Positions 17,500 to 27,415 of a DNA stretch of 64,000 nt are shown piece by piece. The notes under the pieces are model-generated. The model did no database searches. It saw nothing but the letters and a program-made list of their open reading frames with translations, and was not told the origin of the DNA. Every line of letters begins with the position of its first letter. Position 1 is the first letter of the stretch. The position numbers and the translations under genes were made by a program. This stretch comes from Parathalassolituus penaei (GTDB lineage Bacteria; Pseudomonadota; Gammaproteobacteria; Pseudomonadales; Oceanobacteraceae). The stretch lies in contig NZ_JAPNOA010000019.1 of NCBI RefSeq assembly GCF_026626885.1, positions 124,001 to 188,000 of the forward strand. The letters run 5' to 3'.

Positions 17500-17727
17500 T
17501 TATTTTTCCACGCCCGACGAACGGTCATCCGGCTTGCCAGAATCCACCGTGTCATCTTCATGGGCGTACATGCGCATCAGGTCACGCAGGCTGTCCATCT
17601 GACCATCAAAGTTACGGCAACCACTGCACATCCACAGATGTACCTTGAGGCTGGCTTTTTCCATCAGGTTGAGGCGGCGGTCACGGGCTTCCGACATCAG
17701 GCGGGTGGCTTCGCGGCAATTCATCAT
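17500..17727 (-). CDS. Zinc-finger anti-sigma factor (zf-HC2)
   Basis: A 75-aa anti-sigma factor domain of the ZAS type. The zinc ligands are a Cys near the N-terminus (NCREATRLMS) and HLWMCSGC, which gives the H-x3-C-x2-C signature. Such proteins hold their ECF sigma factor inactive until a redox or metal signal releases it. There is no membrane helix, so it acts in the cytosol. The start overlaps the sigma gene stop by 4 nt (ATGA). Two tandem ATG codons at 17727 and 17724 are possible starts. Confidence 0.88.
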   Translation of the reverse strand: MMNCREATRLMSEARDRRLNLMEKASLKVHLWMCSGCRNFDGQMDSLRDLMRMYAHEDDTVDSGKPDDRSSGVEK

Positions 17728-18338
17728 CGGCTTTTCCCCTGAGGTTCAGCGAACCAGTGATTTTCCAGACATTCACGCAACTGCAAACGGGCGCGATACA
17801 GCAGCACATTAAGGTTGCTGGTGGAAACTTCCGCCGCCGCACAAATCTCGGCGCTTTCCAGCTCCAGAAACTCTCGCATCATAAAGACCCGTGCCTGCGC
17901 TGCGGGCAGACGGTTGAGGCAGGCATCAAACACCGCCCAGAACTGGCGGTTATGCACCAGACTCTGCGGAGTACTCCAGTGCTGCGGGCGCTCGTCGGCT
18001 TGCCAGTGGCCACGCTCGTCAAACAGTTGGTCGTCGCCATCCTCGCCAATATTACAAGCCGAGTCATCAAAGACAGCCGCTTGCCGATATTGGCCACGCA
18101 GGCTGTCGGCTATCTTGTGTTTGAGAATGGCAAATACCCAGGTGCGCAAGGCAGAACGGCGGGCAAAGGCCTCGGCATTACGCAGGGCTCCGGCGAGGGC
18201 TTCCTGCACCACGTCTTCGGCCTGATGTTCGTCCTTTAACTGCAAACGGGCGAACTTCAGCATCTGATTGCGCAAATCCTGCAGAAACGCGGAATCATTC
18301 AAGGGAGATGAAGGCTGATCGGTCACGATGGTTTCCAT
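17724..18338 (-). CDS. ECF sigma-70 family RNA polymerase sigma factor
   Basis: A 204-aa ECF sigma factor with region 2 (LRNQMLKFARLQLKDEHQAE, ALRTWVFAILKHKIADSLRG) and region 4 (LPAAQARVFMMREFLELESAE followed by the HTH SNLNVLLYRARLQLRECL). An acidic linker rich in Asp/Glu lies between. It heads the minus-strand operon sigma / anti-sigma / HvfA-like / DoxX and so probably controls this metal-handling peptide in response to its signal. ATG 18338 is used because the frame upstream has only a TTG. Confidence 0.92.
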   Translation of the reverse strand: METIVTDQPSSPLNDSAFLQDLRNQMLKFARLQLKDEHQAEDVVQEALAGALRNAEAFARRSALRTWVFAILKHKIADSLRGQYRQAAVFDDSACNIGEDGDDQLFDERGHWQADERPQHWSTPQSLVHNRQFWAVFDACLNRLPAAQARVFMMREFLELESAEICAAAEVSTSNLNVLLYRARLQLRECLENHWFAEPQGKSR

Positions 18339-18490
18339 CCGGGTTATGAGCCCAGCCTTCAACAGAAAGAAAGCCGGTAACGGCGCTCACCATACCAACA
18401 GTGTGGCACAGGCCGCAAAGCCAGTGCGGTGGTTATGGAAGCCAGTTACCAGCCATGACGCTCGCGTCCGCCGCCGGACCAGCGTTCAGA

Positions 18491-19534
18491 TCAGCAGATT
18501 CGGGGCAGCTGCTCGCCATTAAGCCAATCGACCATACGACGGCCACCAAAGCGGGTGGTCATCTGCACGAAATGATGCGGGTCTTCGATGATCTCGCCGA
18601 CAATGGCGGCATCACGACCTTTGGGATGTTCACGCAGCAGCGCCAGCAGGGTATCGGCTTCTTCCGGGGCGCAGATGGCAATCAGCTTGCCCTCGTTGGC
18701 CACGTACAGAGGGTCGAGCCCGAGAAACTCACAGGCCGACGCCACCACTGGTTTGACCGGAATTGCGGCCTCCTGCAGATGCACCCCTACCCCGGACTGC
18801 TGGGCGATTTCATTGAGGGTATTGGCCAGACCACCACGGGTCGGGTCGCGCAGGCAACGCAGGCCCGGCACCCGTCCAACAAAACTCAGTACCAGCTCCT
18901 GTAATGACTGGGTGTCGGACTGCAATTCCGATTCAAAGCCGAGGCTTTCCCGTAACGACAGAATCGTCACACCGTGATCACCCATTGAGCCGGAAACCAG
19001 CACCTTGTCGCCAGGACGGGCGTTAGCCCCGGATAACTCCACACCTTCCGAAACCGCACCAATGGCGGTGGTGGTGATAAACACACCGTCACCCTTGCCA
19101 CGTTCCACCACCTTGGTGTCACCGGTGACAATTGGCACCCCGGCTTCACGCGCGGCCTGTGCCATCGACTGCACAATCCGTTTGAGGTCGGCCAGCGGGA
19201 AACCCTCTTCCAACACAAACGCCGCCGCCAGATACAAGGGCGCGGCACCATTCATGGCAACGTCGTTCAATGTGCCGTGTACACTCAGGCAACCAATATC
19301 ACCGCCGGGGAAAAACAGCGGCGCAATCACATGGGCATCGGTGGCCATCACCAAACGGGCACCATCCGGTGAGCAGGGCAAATGCAGCGGCAGAATGGCG
19401 CCGTCGTTACCCTGATCGAGAAATTCGTTTTTGAATTCGGAGGCAAACAGCTCACGAATCAGCTGCTGCATGGCGCGACCACCGCTGCCATGCACCATTT
19501 CGACCTTGCCGTTTTGCCAATCAATACGGGCCAT
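18491..19534 (-). CDS. hypE: Hydrogenase maturation protein HypE
   Basis: A 347-aa PurM-like enzyme that dehydrates the thiocarbamate on its C-terminal Cys to thiocyanate, the source of the cyanide ligands of the [NiFe] active site. The essential C-terminal PRIC is present. VHGSGGRAMQQLI at the N-terminus and DPTRGGLANTLNEIA in the ATP-binding part are family hallmarks. It is the last gene of the hup/hyp operon, 15 nt after hypD. No clear terminator was seen after it. Confidence 0.97.
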   Translation of the reverse strand: MARIDWQNGKVEMVHGSGGRAMQQLIRELFASEFKNEFLDQGNDGAILPLHLPCSPDGARLVMATDAHVIAPLFFPGGDIGCLSVHGTLNDVAMNGAAPLYLAAAFVLEEGFPLADLKRIVQSMAQAAREAGVPIVTGDTKVVERGKGDGVFITTTAIGAVSEGVELSGANARPGDKVLVSGSMGDHGVTILSLRESLGFESELQSDTQSLQELVLSFVGRVPGLRCLRDPTRGGLANTLNEIAQQSGVGVHLQEAAIPVKPVVASACEFLGLDPLYVANEGKLIAICAPEEADTLLALLREHPKGRDAAIVGEIIEDPHHFVQMTTRFGGRRMVDWLNGEQLPRIC

Positions 19535-19549
19535 AACAGTTCTCCTGGC

Positions 19550-20731
19550 TCAGGCTTCGGTAACGGTGGGAGCAACCGTGACGGCAGGAATACGATCCTT
19601 TACCCGGCCGTACTGGTAATACGCAGCACAGGCACCTTCCGACGACACCATACAGGAACCGAGCGGATTGTCCGGGGTGCAAGGGTTATCAAAGAGTTTG
19701 CAGTCGCGCGGGTTCTTGAGGCCACGCAACACCTGCGGACACTCACAGGCCTTGTTGTCCTGCGGCAGACGGCTGAGCTGATCGGCATGTTGCTGCAACA
19801 GCCCGGCAAAGCGGTATTCGGCATCCAGCGCCCGGTACTGCTCACGAATCTGCAGGGCACTGTTGGGCATAAAACCGAGGCCACGCCATTCAAAGGTATC
19901 GCGCAGTTCGAACACCTGCTCTACCACTGCTTTGGCCTTGTGATTACCGCTGTGGGTAACCGCACGGGTGAATTCGTTTTCGACTTCGCAACGACCGTCG
20001 TTGAGCTGACGCACCAGCATCAGCACCGCCTGTAATACATCCAGCGGTTCAAATCCGGCAATCACCACCGGGGTGCCGTACTGCGCCGGGAACGGCTCAT
20101 ACGGGTCGGAGCCAATCACGGTACTGACGTAGGCCGGGCCAATAAAACCGTCAATCCGCACGGCTTCGCCGGAACTGCGAGTATCCAGAATGCCGTGCAT
20201 GGCAGCCGGGGTCAGAACATGGTTGCAGAACACCGACAGGTTCGGCAGCTGCAATCTGGACGCCTGTTCGATCACCACCGCTGTGGGTGGTGTGGTGGTT
20301 TCAAAACCGATGGCAAAAAACACCACCTGCTTGTCCGGGTTCTGCTGAGCGATGCGGATACAGTCGGCCGGTGAATACACCATACGCACGTCGTTACCTT
20401 CGGCGCGGATTTTCAGCAGACTGGTACGGCCGGAACCCGGCACCCGCAACATATCGCCATAGGTGCAGAGAATCACATCCGGATGTTTGGCTAATGCCAT
20501 CGCCATATCCAGACGGGCAATTGGCAATACACACACCGGGCAACCGGCGCCATGAATCAGACGAATGTTGGCAGGCAGCAAGTCCGGCAGGCCATAACGG
20601 AAAATGGCGTGGGTGTGGCCACCACAAAACTCCATCAGGTGATAGGTACGGCCCGGCTGTACTTCGGCCGCAATCGTGGCGGCCAGCAGACGAGCCAGTT
20701 CACCATCGCGGAATTCATCAACGTATTTCAT
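19550..20731 (-). CDS. hypD: Hydrogenase maturation protein HypD
   Basis: A 393-aa Fe-S scaffold on which the Fe(CN)2CO unit is assembled together with HypC. It shows the conserved CGGHTHAIF and [10 protein letters not shown] motifs. The C-terminal cysteine cluster that binds [4Fe-4S] has Cys residues in [18 protein letters not shown] and [11 protein letters not shown]. Its start overlaps the hypC stop by 4 nt. Confidence 0.97.
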   Translation of the reverse strand: MKYVDEFRDGELARLLAATIAAEVQPGRTYHLMEFCGGHTHAIFRYGLPDLLPANIRLIHGAGCPVCVLPIARLDMAMALAKHPDVILCTYGDMLRVPGSGRTSLLKIRAEGNDVRMVYSPADCIRIAQQNPDKQVVFFAIGFETTTPPTAVVIEQASRLQLPNLSVFCNHVLTPAAMHGILDTRSSGEAVRIDGFIGPAYVSTVIGSDPYEPFPAQYGTPVVIAGFEPLDVLQAVLMLVRQLNDGRCEVENEFTRAVTHSGNHKAKAVVEQVFELRDTFEWRGLGFMPNSALQIREQYRALDAEYRFAGLLQQHADQLSRLPQDNKACECPQVLRGLKNPRDCKLFDNPCTPDNPLGSCMVSSEGACAAYYQYGRVKDRIPAVTVAPTVTEA

Positions 20732-21003
20732 GACACCACCTCACCAGTACCGGGCAGCTCGGCATCGGAGGCCAGTTCCGCTGGCACATCAATGCCCATT
20801 TCGGCAAACAGGGCGAGGGTTCGCAGCGCCTCTTCCTCATCCAGTTTTTTCAGGGCAAACCCGACGTGGAGAATGACGTAATCGCCGACTTGCAGGTCAT
20901 CGACCAGTGCGATGTTGATTTCTTTTTTCAGGCCACCAATGTTGGCGATGGCACTGAACTCGTCGTGGATCTGTTCGATTTGCACCGGAATGGCGAGACA
21001 CAT
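20728..21003 (-). CDS. hypC: Hydrogenase maturation chaperone HypC
   Basis: A 91-aa HypC/HupF family chaperone carrying the iron ligand unit from HypD to the pre-large subunit. The mature N-terminal Cys, essential in the family, is given by [12 protein letters not shown] 21003 is therefore preferred over ATG 21009, and GAGGAG is correctly spaced for it. This is one of two HypC-type genes here; the other is hupF at 29569. Confidence 0.95.
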   Translation of the reverse strand: MCLAIPVQIEQIHDEFSAIANIGGLKKEINIALVDDLQVGDYVILHVGFALKKLDEEEALRTLALFAEMGIDVPAELASDAELPGTGEVVS

Positions 21004-21067
21004 GCTCATCTCCTCGGCTGTTGGTCACAGGTTGTGAGTGGTTATTGGATGTTGTTATGGGCTGCTG

Positions 21068-23512
21068 TTATGGATCGGACTGTTGGTTGCCGGATTCCTG
21101 CAGGCGCTGGCTGGCAACCCATAACTGGCCAATGGCCAGGCCGCCGTCATTCACCGGCAAGCGGCGTGGCAGCAGGGCTCGAATACCATGCTGCTCAAGC
21201 CAGTCGGCCAGCTGCTGGCGCAGCAGGCTGTTCTGGAAGCAGCCGCCCGCCAGCACCAGTGCTGGTGGTAATAACGGATCAAGGTCGAAGTGGCGTAACA
21301 GCCACTGCCCCAGCCAGCTCACCAGCTGCACATGGAACAGCGCCGCCACCTGCCCTGCAGGCATACCGGCCCAATATCGTTCGGCCAGTAATTGCAGTAA
21401 CGGGTAGAGGTCGAGATTGGCACTCTGCGACTCCGGCAAATGCGGCAACAGCAGTGCCGGTTCGCCGTGCTCGCGCAGATAATCGCGGGCCAGGCTTTCC
21501 AGCCGCATGGCCGCTTCACCTTCGTAGGTCTGGCGAAAATGCTGGTCGGTACACATGCCGAGGATACCGGCCAACGCATCAAACCAGCGTCCGCCACTGG
21601 TGGTCTGTGGACAATTCAGTCCACGCTGCCACTGACGCTCCAGCATGGTCAGCGCCATATCCGATGGCACCTGCAGATGCTGGCGAATCTGTGCCGGTGC
21701 ATAACCCAACGTCAGCAACAGGCCTGCGGCCATCCGCCAGGGTTCACGACTGGCGCTGTCGGCACCGGGTTGCGGCAGGCTCGCCAGTGAGCCCAGATGG
21801 CGGAACTCGGGCCCTTCCAACACCAGCAACTCACCACCACGGCTATGGCCATCCCAGCCCAGACCAAAACCGTCCAGCGCCAGCCCGGCGACGGCATCGT
21901 TAAATGGCCAGCCCTGATCGGCCAGCACCGCGGCAATATGAGCCTGATGATGGGGCACCTGAACCAGTGGCACCTGCCATTGCGCCGCCAGCTGCTGGGC
22001 GAGGTCGGCACCATAACCTTGCGGATGCAGATCGGTGGCCACCGCCGCCGGTTTGACGTTCAGCAAGGGCAACCAGTGCTGCCAGCTGTCGTCGAGGGCA
22101 CGGCAGTTATCCGGATGATCAAGATCACCAATATGCTGGGACAAACAGGCCAGCTGCTGGTGATTAAGGGCAATGCTGTTTTTGAGATAACTGCCAAGCG
22201 CCAGTACCGACGGCAGGCTGGCCGGAGCCGCCAGATGGAGACTTAACGGTGCCAGCCCACGACCACAACGTTGCAACAGCGGCTGACTGGTCATGGCGTT
22301 GATCACGGCATCGTCGTTGCGCACCAGAATCTCGCGGTTGTGTAACAACCACAGGTCGGCAATATCGGCGAGCCCGTCCAGCGCCACCTGATTATCAATC
22401 ATCAGCGGTTCGCCAGAGCGGTTGGCACTGGTCATCACCAGCGCCAGATCAGGGTCATCAAGCTGCTGTGCGGCCAGATCAAACAGCAGCCGGTGCAGCG
22501 GACTCTGCGGCAACATCAAGCCCAGCGCGTCCAGACCCGGTGCCAGCTGGTTAAGAGCATCGGTATGAAAAATCCGCGCCGCATGAGCCTGCGGCACCAC
22601 CACCACCGGAGCCTGCGGCGACACCAGCCAGGCGCTGGCAGCGGCGTTAAAATGGCCCCAGCAACGCGCCTGATCAGCATCGGCAACCATCACCGCCAGC
22701 GGTTTGGTCGGCCGTTGTTTACGCTGGCGCAGACGCTGAATCGCCAGCGGCTGGCGGGCATCACAGGCCAGATGAAAACCACCCACACCCTTGATCGCCA
22801 CCACCTTGCCTTCGCGTAACTGCTTCAGCACCCGAATCAGCAAGGCATCACTGCCACCGGCTTCGGGCTGGGCAAAGCGTTCCGTGCCGTCGCGTTCCAC
22901 CAGGGTCAGTTGCGGACCACAAACCGGACAAGCGTTAGGCTGAGCATGGAAACGACGATCCGCCGGGTTGCTGTATTCGGCCAGACAGGCCGGACACTGG
23001 GCAAAGGCCGCCATTGAGGTATTGGGGCGATCGTAAGGTAACTGGCGGATCAGGGTGTAACGCGGGCCACACTGGGTGCAGTTGGTAAAGGGATAGTGAT
23101 AACGGCGGTTGCTGACATCGCGAATGTCGGCAATACAGTCGACACAGGGCGCGGTATCCACCGTTACATCAATGCTGGCGCCAAGCGGATGGGGGCTTCC
23201 GGCAATCACAAATCCCGGTGCCAGAATATCCAGCAGCTCCGGTGCCTGCTGCGAGACGATGTCACGAATATTGGCCAGTGCCGGGGCCTGCCGTTGCAGA
23301 TCCCGAATCAGCCCCGCCAACTGCGATTCCCGAATCAGGGTTTCCAACACCACGGTGCCAGCATCGTTAAACACCCGGCCGCTCAGCCCGGCCGCGGTCA
23401 TCAGCCGGTACACAAACGGCCGGAATCCGACCCCTTGCACCTGGCCACTGATGCGTAACCGCCAGCCCTGCAGCGGCCCGAGGTGATCAGGCTGACAACG
23501 CTGGGGAGCCAT
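21068..23512 (-). CDS. hypF: Carbamoyltransferase HypF
   Basis: An 814-aa enzyme that converts carbamoyl phosphate to a carbamoyl group on HypE for cyanide ligand synthesis. Domain order is as expected. First comes acylphosphatase (GQVQGVGFRPFVYRL, about residues 18-32). Two zinc-finger-like motifs follow (CVDC...CTQC and CPAC...CPVC, about 110-180). Then come a YrdC-like domain (KGVGGFHLACDA) and a Kae1/TobZ-like C-terminal domain (VPHHQAHIAAVLA, ALDGFGLGWDG, LAGGCFQNSLL). The start overlaps the hoxA stop (TGATG). Confidence 0.97.
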   Translation of the reverse strand: MAPQRCQPDHLGPLQGWRLRISGQVQGVGFRPFVYRLMTAAGLSGRVFNDAGTVVLETLIRESQLAGLIRDLQRQAPALANIRDIVSQQAPELLDILAPGFVIAGSPHPLGASIDVTVDTAPCVDCIADIRDVSNRRYHYPFTNCTQCGPRYTLIRQLPYDRPNTSMAAFAQCPACLAEYSNPADRRFHAQPNACPVCGPQLTLVERDGTERFAQPEAGGSDALLIRVLKQLREGKVVAIKGVGGFHLACDARQPLAIQRLRQRKQRPTKPLAVMVADADQARCWGHFNAAASAWLVSPQAPVVVVPQAHAARIFHTDALNQLAPGLDALGLMLPQSPLHRLLFDLAAQQLDDPDLALVMTSANRSGEPLMIDNQVALDGLADIADLWLLHNREILVRNDDAVINAMTSQPLLQRCGRGLAPLSLHLAAPASLPSVLALGSYLKNSIALNHQQLACLSQHIGDLDHPDNCRALDDSWQHWLPLLNVKPAAVATDLHPQGYGADLAQQLAAQWQVPLVQVPHHQAHIAAVLADQGWPFNDAVAGLALDGFGLGWDGHSRGGELLVLEGPEFRHLGSLASLPQPGADSASREPWRMAAGLLLTLGYAPAQIRQHLQVPSDMALTMLERQWQRGLNCPQTTSGGRWFDALAGILGMCTDQHFRQTYEGEAAMRLESLARDYLREHGEPALLLPHLPESQSANLDLYPLLQLLAERYWAGMPAGQVAALFHVQLVSWLGQWLLRHFDLDPLLPPALVLAGGCFQNSLLRQQLADWLEQHGIRALLPRRLPVNDGGLAIGQLWVASQRLQESGNQQSDP

Positions 23513-24987
23513 CAGGCCAGCGGCTCCAGACCGTACCGTTCCAGTTTGGCGCGCAGCCCCACTCGTGACAGGCCCAGCTCGTCGGCGGCTCGGCTTTTGT
23601 TCCAGCGGTGGCGGATCATGGTTTCACGCAGCAGCTGTTTCTCCAGCAGCTCGGTTTTGTCCTTGAGGGTACTGCCTTCGCTCCAGCCTTCCTGACGACG
23701 TAACAAGGCTTCCAGAATCGGTTCCGGCTCGTCACTGTCGGGCAGGTTGCGCAACAAACGCGGGCTGATGAGTTCGGCACCAATCAGGTCCTGTTCGGCC
23801 AGCACCAGCATACGGCGGATTTCGTTCTGTAATTCACGGACGTTGCCGGGCCAATGCCAGTGTTTGAGCGCGGTCATGGCTTCTTCACTGAAACCACGCG
23901 CCGGTTTGGCAAAACTCTGGCTGGCCTGACGCAGGAAATGCCCGGCCAGCACCGGAATATCCATGCGCCGGGCCGCCAGTGGTGGCAGCGTCATGGTCAT
24001 TTCGGCCAGACGGTAATACAGGTCTTCGCGGAAACGCCCGGCCGCCACTTCGGCTTCGAGGTCGCGGTTGGTGGCGGCAATAATACGCACATCCACCGCG
24101 CGGCGTTTTTCATCGCCAACCCGGCGCACTTCTTTTTCCTGCAGAACCCGCAGCAACATGACCTGGAACGCCGGTGAAATATCACCGATTTCATCCAGAA
24201 ACAGGGTGCCGCCGTCGGCCTGTTCAAACAGACCGGCGTGATCATGCATGGCGCCGGTAAACGCGCCCTTGCGATGGCCAAACAGTTCCGAGGCCAGCAG
24301 GTCATCCGGCATGGCACCACAGTTTTCCACCACAAACGGCTGGTCGGCGCGCAGGCTGTTGTAATGCAGGGCACGGGCAAACAGTTCCTTGCCAGTACCG
24401 GACGGGCCATTGATCAGCACCGCAATGTCATAAGGGGCGATCCGTTTGACCCGTTCACAAATTCCCTGCAATGGGCTGTCGCTGGCACGCACAATTTCAT
24501 CGAGGGCAAACTGCTGACGCAGGCGTGCCTTTTTCTCTTCAATACGGGATTCGGCCTGATTGGCGGTGAGGCGGATTTCGGTGGCCAGCAGGGTGTTTTC
24601 ACTTTCCAGCGCCACCAGCCGACAGGCGTTTCGCAAGGCCAGCAGCAGGTGGTCCGGGTGCCAGGGTTTGGTGATGTACTGGAAAATCCCGGCCTCGTTC
24701 AGGCCACGAATAATATCTTCGGAATCGGTATAACCCGACAGGATCAGGCGTGCGGTATCCGGCCACTGCTGACGCACCCGGATCAGTAATTCGACCCCGC
24801 TCGTGCCGGGCATGCGCTGATCACACAACACCGCCGCCACGCGCTGCTGCTCCAGCAGCTGCAGTGCTTCACTGGCACTGCGCGCGCACACCACGTCGAA
24901 CTCTTCATCGAGGGTCCGTTCGAGGGTTTCCAGCGAGCGCGGTTCATCATCCACACAGAGGATGGTATGGCGGCGGACGGCGTTCAT
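23512..24987 (-). CDS. hoxA: Sigma-54-dependent hydrogenase regulator HoxA/HupR
   Basis: A 491-aa NtrC-type response regulator. The receiver domain has the acidic pocket (LCVDDEP), the phospho-acceptor Asp in [10 protein letters not shown] and the Lys of YITKPW. The AAA+ domain has Walker [12 protein letters not shown], the sigma-54 contact loop GAFTGA and a Walker B-type FLDEIGD. The C-terminal Fis-type HTH is [20 protein letters not shown]. It sits inside the hyp operon and its partner kinase gene is hupT at 59524, so it should activate the sigma-54 promoters of hupS, hupE and perhaps hupD. ATG 24987 starts 1 nt past the end of hypB. Confidence 0.93.
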   Translation of the reverse strand: MNAVRRHTILCVDDEPRSLETLERTLDEEFDVVCARSASEALQLLEQQRVAAVLCDQRMPGTSGVELLIRVRQQWPDTARLILSGYTDSEDIIRGLNEAGIFQYITKPWHPDHLLLALRNACRLVALESENTLLATEIRLTANQAESRIEEKKARLRQQFALDEIVRASDSPLQGICERVKRIAPYDIAVLINGPSGTGKELFARALHYNSLRADQPFVVENCGAMPDDLLASELFGHRKGAFTGAMHDHAGLFEQADGGTLFLDEIGDISPAFQVMLLRVLQEKEVRRVGDEKRRAVDVRIIAATNRDLEAEVAAGRFREDLYYRLAEMTMTLPPLAARRMDIPVLAGHFLRQASQSFAKPARGFSEEAMTALKHWHWPGNVRELQNEIRRMLVLAEQDLIGAELISPRLLRNLPDSDEPEPILEALLRRQEGWSEGSTLKDKTELLEKQLLRETMIRHRWNKSRAADELGLSRVGLRAKLERYGLEPLA

Positions 24988-24988
24988 A

Positions 24989-26017
24989 TCAGAGCAGTGC
25001 CTCCAGCCGTTGCATATCGGCACGTAACTGGCTGATGTTGGCCTGAATACGGGTCGAGCGTTGTTCCGCCACCCACATCAGCCATTGCTCCATACCTTCG
25101 CCGGAACGCGCCGACAGCTCGATCACCAGAATGTCGGGGTTTACCCGACGGGCGTATTCGATACAGGCATCGACGTCAAAATCGAGGTACGGCAGCAGGT
25201 CGATCTTGTTGAGAATCATCAGGTCGGCGGCGTGAAACATATCCGGGTATTTGAGGGGTTTGTCTTCCCCTTCGGTCACCGACAGGATCGCCACCTTGTG
25301 GGCTTCACCCAGGTCAAACGCCGCCGGGCACACCAGGTTGCCAACGTTCTCGATAAACAGCACCCCGCCCTGAATATCTCCCAGACGATCAAAGGCATGG
25401 CCCACCATATGCGCATCAAGGTGGCAGCCCTTGCCGGTATTCACCTGCACCGCCGGTGCACCGGTGGCACGAATACGTTCGGCGTCGTGGCTGGTTTGCT
25501 GATCCCCTTCAATTACCGCCACCGGCCAACGATCGGCCATCAGCTTGATGGTTTCGGTCAACAAGGTGGTTTTGCCAGAGCCAGGGCTGGATACCAGATT
25601 CAGGGTTAACAGATTCTGCTGGGCAAAACGGGCACGGTTGACGGCTGCATACCGGTCGTTTTTACCGAGAATATCCTGCTCGATCTGCACCATACGGGCC
25701 TGACTCAGACCCGGTGCGTGAGCACGGGCCGGGCCCTGACCATAATCGAGATCCTGACCGGAGGCGCTGGCAACAAACACCGCTGCCTGCAAATCGGCTA
25801 CCTCTGGTGCCGGACTTAATGGATTGCCATGAGCATGGGAGTGACCGTGAGAGTGATCATGCGAGTGACTGTGGCCGTGTGTATGACTGTGATCGTGGGC
25901 ATGGCCGTGAGAGTGATCGTGCGCGTGATCGTGCGTATGATCATGGGCATGACCATGATGCTGATCCTGTCCTTCGATCCGGGTTTCACCACTACTGCAT
26001 CCACACACCGTACACAT
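24989..26017 (-). CDS. hypB: Hydrogenase nickel-incorporation GTPase HypB, His-rich
   Basis: A 342-aa SIMIBI GTPase that inserts nickel into the hydrogenase large subunit with HypA. The N-terminus [10 protein letters not shown] is the high-affinity metal motif. Residues about 20-65 are a His-rich stretch with 23 His in 45 residues, a nickel store as in rhizobial HypB. The GTPase motifs are [23 protein letters not shown] and [12 protein letters not shown]. The start is ATG 26017, overlapping the hypA stop by 1 nt; a GTG just before it is not preferred. Confidence 0.97.
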   Translation of the reverse strand: MCTVCGCSSGETRIEGQDQHHGHAHDHTHDHAHDHSHGHAHDHSHTHGHSHSHDHSHGHSHAHGNPLSPAPEVADLQAAVFVASASGQDLDYGQGPARAHAPGLSQARMVQIEQDILGKNDRYAAVNRARFAQQNLLTLNLVSSPGSGKTTLLTETIKLMADRWPVAVIEGDQQTSHDAERIRATGAPAVQVNTGKGCHLDAHMVGHAFDRLGDIQGGVLFIENVGNLVCPAAFDLGEAHKVAILSVTEGEDKPLKYPDMFHAADLMILNKIDLLPYLDFDVDACIEYARRVNPDILVIELSARSGEGMEQWLMWVAEQRSTRIQANISQLRADMQRLEALL

Positions 26018-26358
26018 CACACCACCTCCAGTTCTTTGATTCTGAGTTCGTCACCAGAGGTGACCTGTAACTGATAACTGCCACAGCGCGGACAGGCATC
26101 GTAACGCTGTTGTACGGCAACCGTCTGGCTGCAACCGAGGCACCAGGCGGCTCCCGGCAGATCGATAATTTCCAGGCGCGCACCTTCTGCCAGCGAATGT
26201 CGACACACCGCATCAAAACAGAAACGCAGCGACTCTTTTTCCACGGACGCCAGTGGCCCGATTTCCAGCCACACGGCATTCACCCGCTGATAACCCTGTA
26301 GCCGCGCCTGTTCTTCAATAACCTGAATAATGCCTTCGGCGATCGACATCTCATGCAC
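26017..26358 (-). CDS. hypA: Hydrogenase nickel-incorporation protein HypA (GTG start)
   Basis: A 113-aa nickel chaperone acting with HypB. The start is GTG 26358, giving [10 protein letters not shown], because His2 and Glu3 of HypA bind nickel and are invariant. A longer frame upstream would bury that motif. The zinc site is CLGCSQ (CxxC) and CPRCGS (CxxC). It overlaps the end of hupK by 8 nt, so coupling is tight. Confidence 0.95.
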   Translation of the reverse strand: MHEMSIAEGIIQVIEEQARLQGYQRVNAVWLEIGPLASVEKESLRFCFDAVCRHSLAEGARLEIIDLPGAAWCLGCSQTVAVQQRYDACPRCGSYQLQVTSGDELRIKELEVV

Positions 26359-27415
26359 GGTGGTTGCTCTCCGGTTGTGCCGGATCATCCCGGCCTGCGG
26401 TTAAATCCAGACATTCAATCTGGCAATCCAGGCACGGATCAATCGCCCGTACCAGCCAGCGGCAAACCTCCTCGGCCTGCGTGGCATCTGCCACCGCCAT
26501 CCCCACTAACAGGGTGGCCAGCAGTTCACCGCCAAAATTCACATCGGTCGGCGCCTGAATCAACCAGTCGCGCCGGGATTCCGGCCCACTCACCTGATGC
26601 AACAACCAGCCCCGCGAAGTATGCACCCAGCCCTTGCGCACCATCGCCAGATCTTCGTAATAAGAACGCAGGGCCAGACCACTGGCGAGATCGGGCATAT
26701 CCTGCTGGCTCCACTGCCACCATTGCCGACATTGCTCCAGCAAACGATGAGCGATGCGAGCCAACACCGTTAGCAGTGGCTGGCCGCGACCATACAACAA
26801 GGCCGCCGCGCCCATACCGGCATACAGCAACGGATGCTTATCTCCGGCTCCGAGCAGACGGTAATCCGGGGCAAAACAGCAGGTATCCACTGTACTGGTG
26901 GGAATAACCAGCCCTTCCAGTGGCAACCACTGTTGCTCTAACGAGGCCAGCCATTGCTCATCCAGACACAACCAGTGGGGCACAGGTTCGCCGCTGTTAT
27001 CAACCGGATTCCGGGCATCCGCCCGATTCGGTTTTTCCGCCAGCTGTGCCAACTGACGCAACGCCGACTGTAAAGCACTGGTTCCCAGTGGATAACCCCA
27101 GTCACGACATAAACGGATCAGGCTTTCACGCAGATTCTCGCGCCACACCTGCCGCAACAGTGAATGCAGTTGCGCCTGTTCATCCGGATGGTGAACACGG
27201 ATCAGCCCCGAGGCCAGTTGCCCGGCCAACAGATGGGAGTGCCCACACACCGAAAATAACATCGGCAGTAGCTGGCAGGCCTGCGCCGCTGGCTGTTTGA
27301 CCAACAGCTGCCCGACCGATTCTAACGGCCGCTTCAGGTTGCATTGCAGCGCACCGATACGACCCTGTTCCCACACCAGTTTTACCTGCAGCTGGCCAGT
27401 GGCAGCGGTCGTCAT
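26351..27415 (-). CDS. hupK: Hydrogenase assembly protein HupK/HoxV
   Basis: A 354-aa HupK/HoxV-type scaffold protein distantly related to the hydrogenase large subunit. Remnants of the metal-binding motifs are visible: SVCGHSHLLAG resembles L1 and AIDPCLDCQIECLD resembles L2, but the full four-Cys set is not kept. In Ralstonia, HoxV helps transfer the Fe(CN)2CO group to the large subunit. The start ATG 27415 overlaps the hupJ stop (ATGA). Confidence 0.85.
   Translation of the reverse strand: MTTAATGQLQVKLVWEQGRIGALQCNLKRPLESVGQLLVKQPAAQACQLLPMLFSVCGHSHLLAGQLASGLIRVHHPDEQAQLHSLLRQVWRENLRESLIRLCRDWGYPLGTSALQSALRQLAQLAEKPNRADARNPVDNSGEPVPHWLCLDEQWLASLEQQWLPLEGLVIPTSTVDTCCFAPDYRLLGAGDKHPLLYAGMGAAALLYGRGQPLLTVLARIAHRLLEQCRQWWQWSQQDMPDLASGLALRSYYEDLAMVRKGWVHTSRGWLLHQVSGPESRRDWLIQAPTDVNFGGELLATLLVGMAVADATQAEEVCRWLVRAIDPCLDCQIECLDLTAGRDDPAQPESNHRA

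Noticed and set aside
20866-21903. 345-aa plus-strand frame across hypC and hypF
   Set aside because: Antisense to two certain hyp genes and of low-complexity composition.
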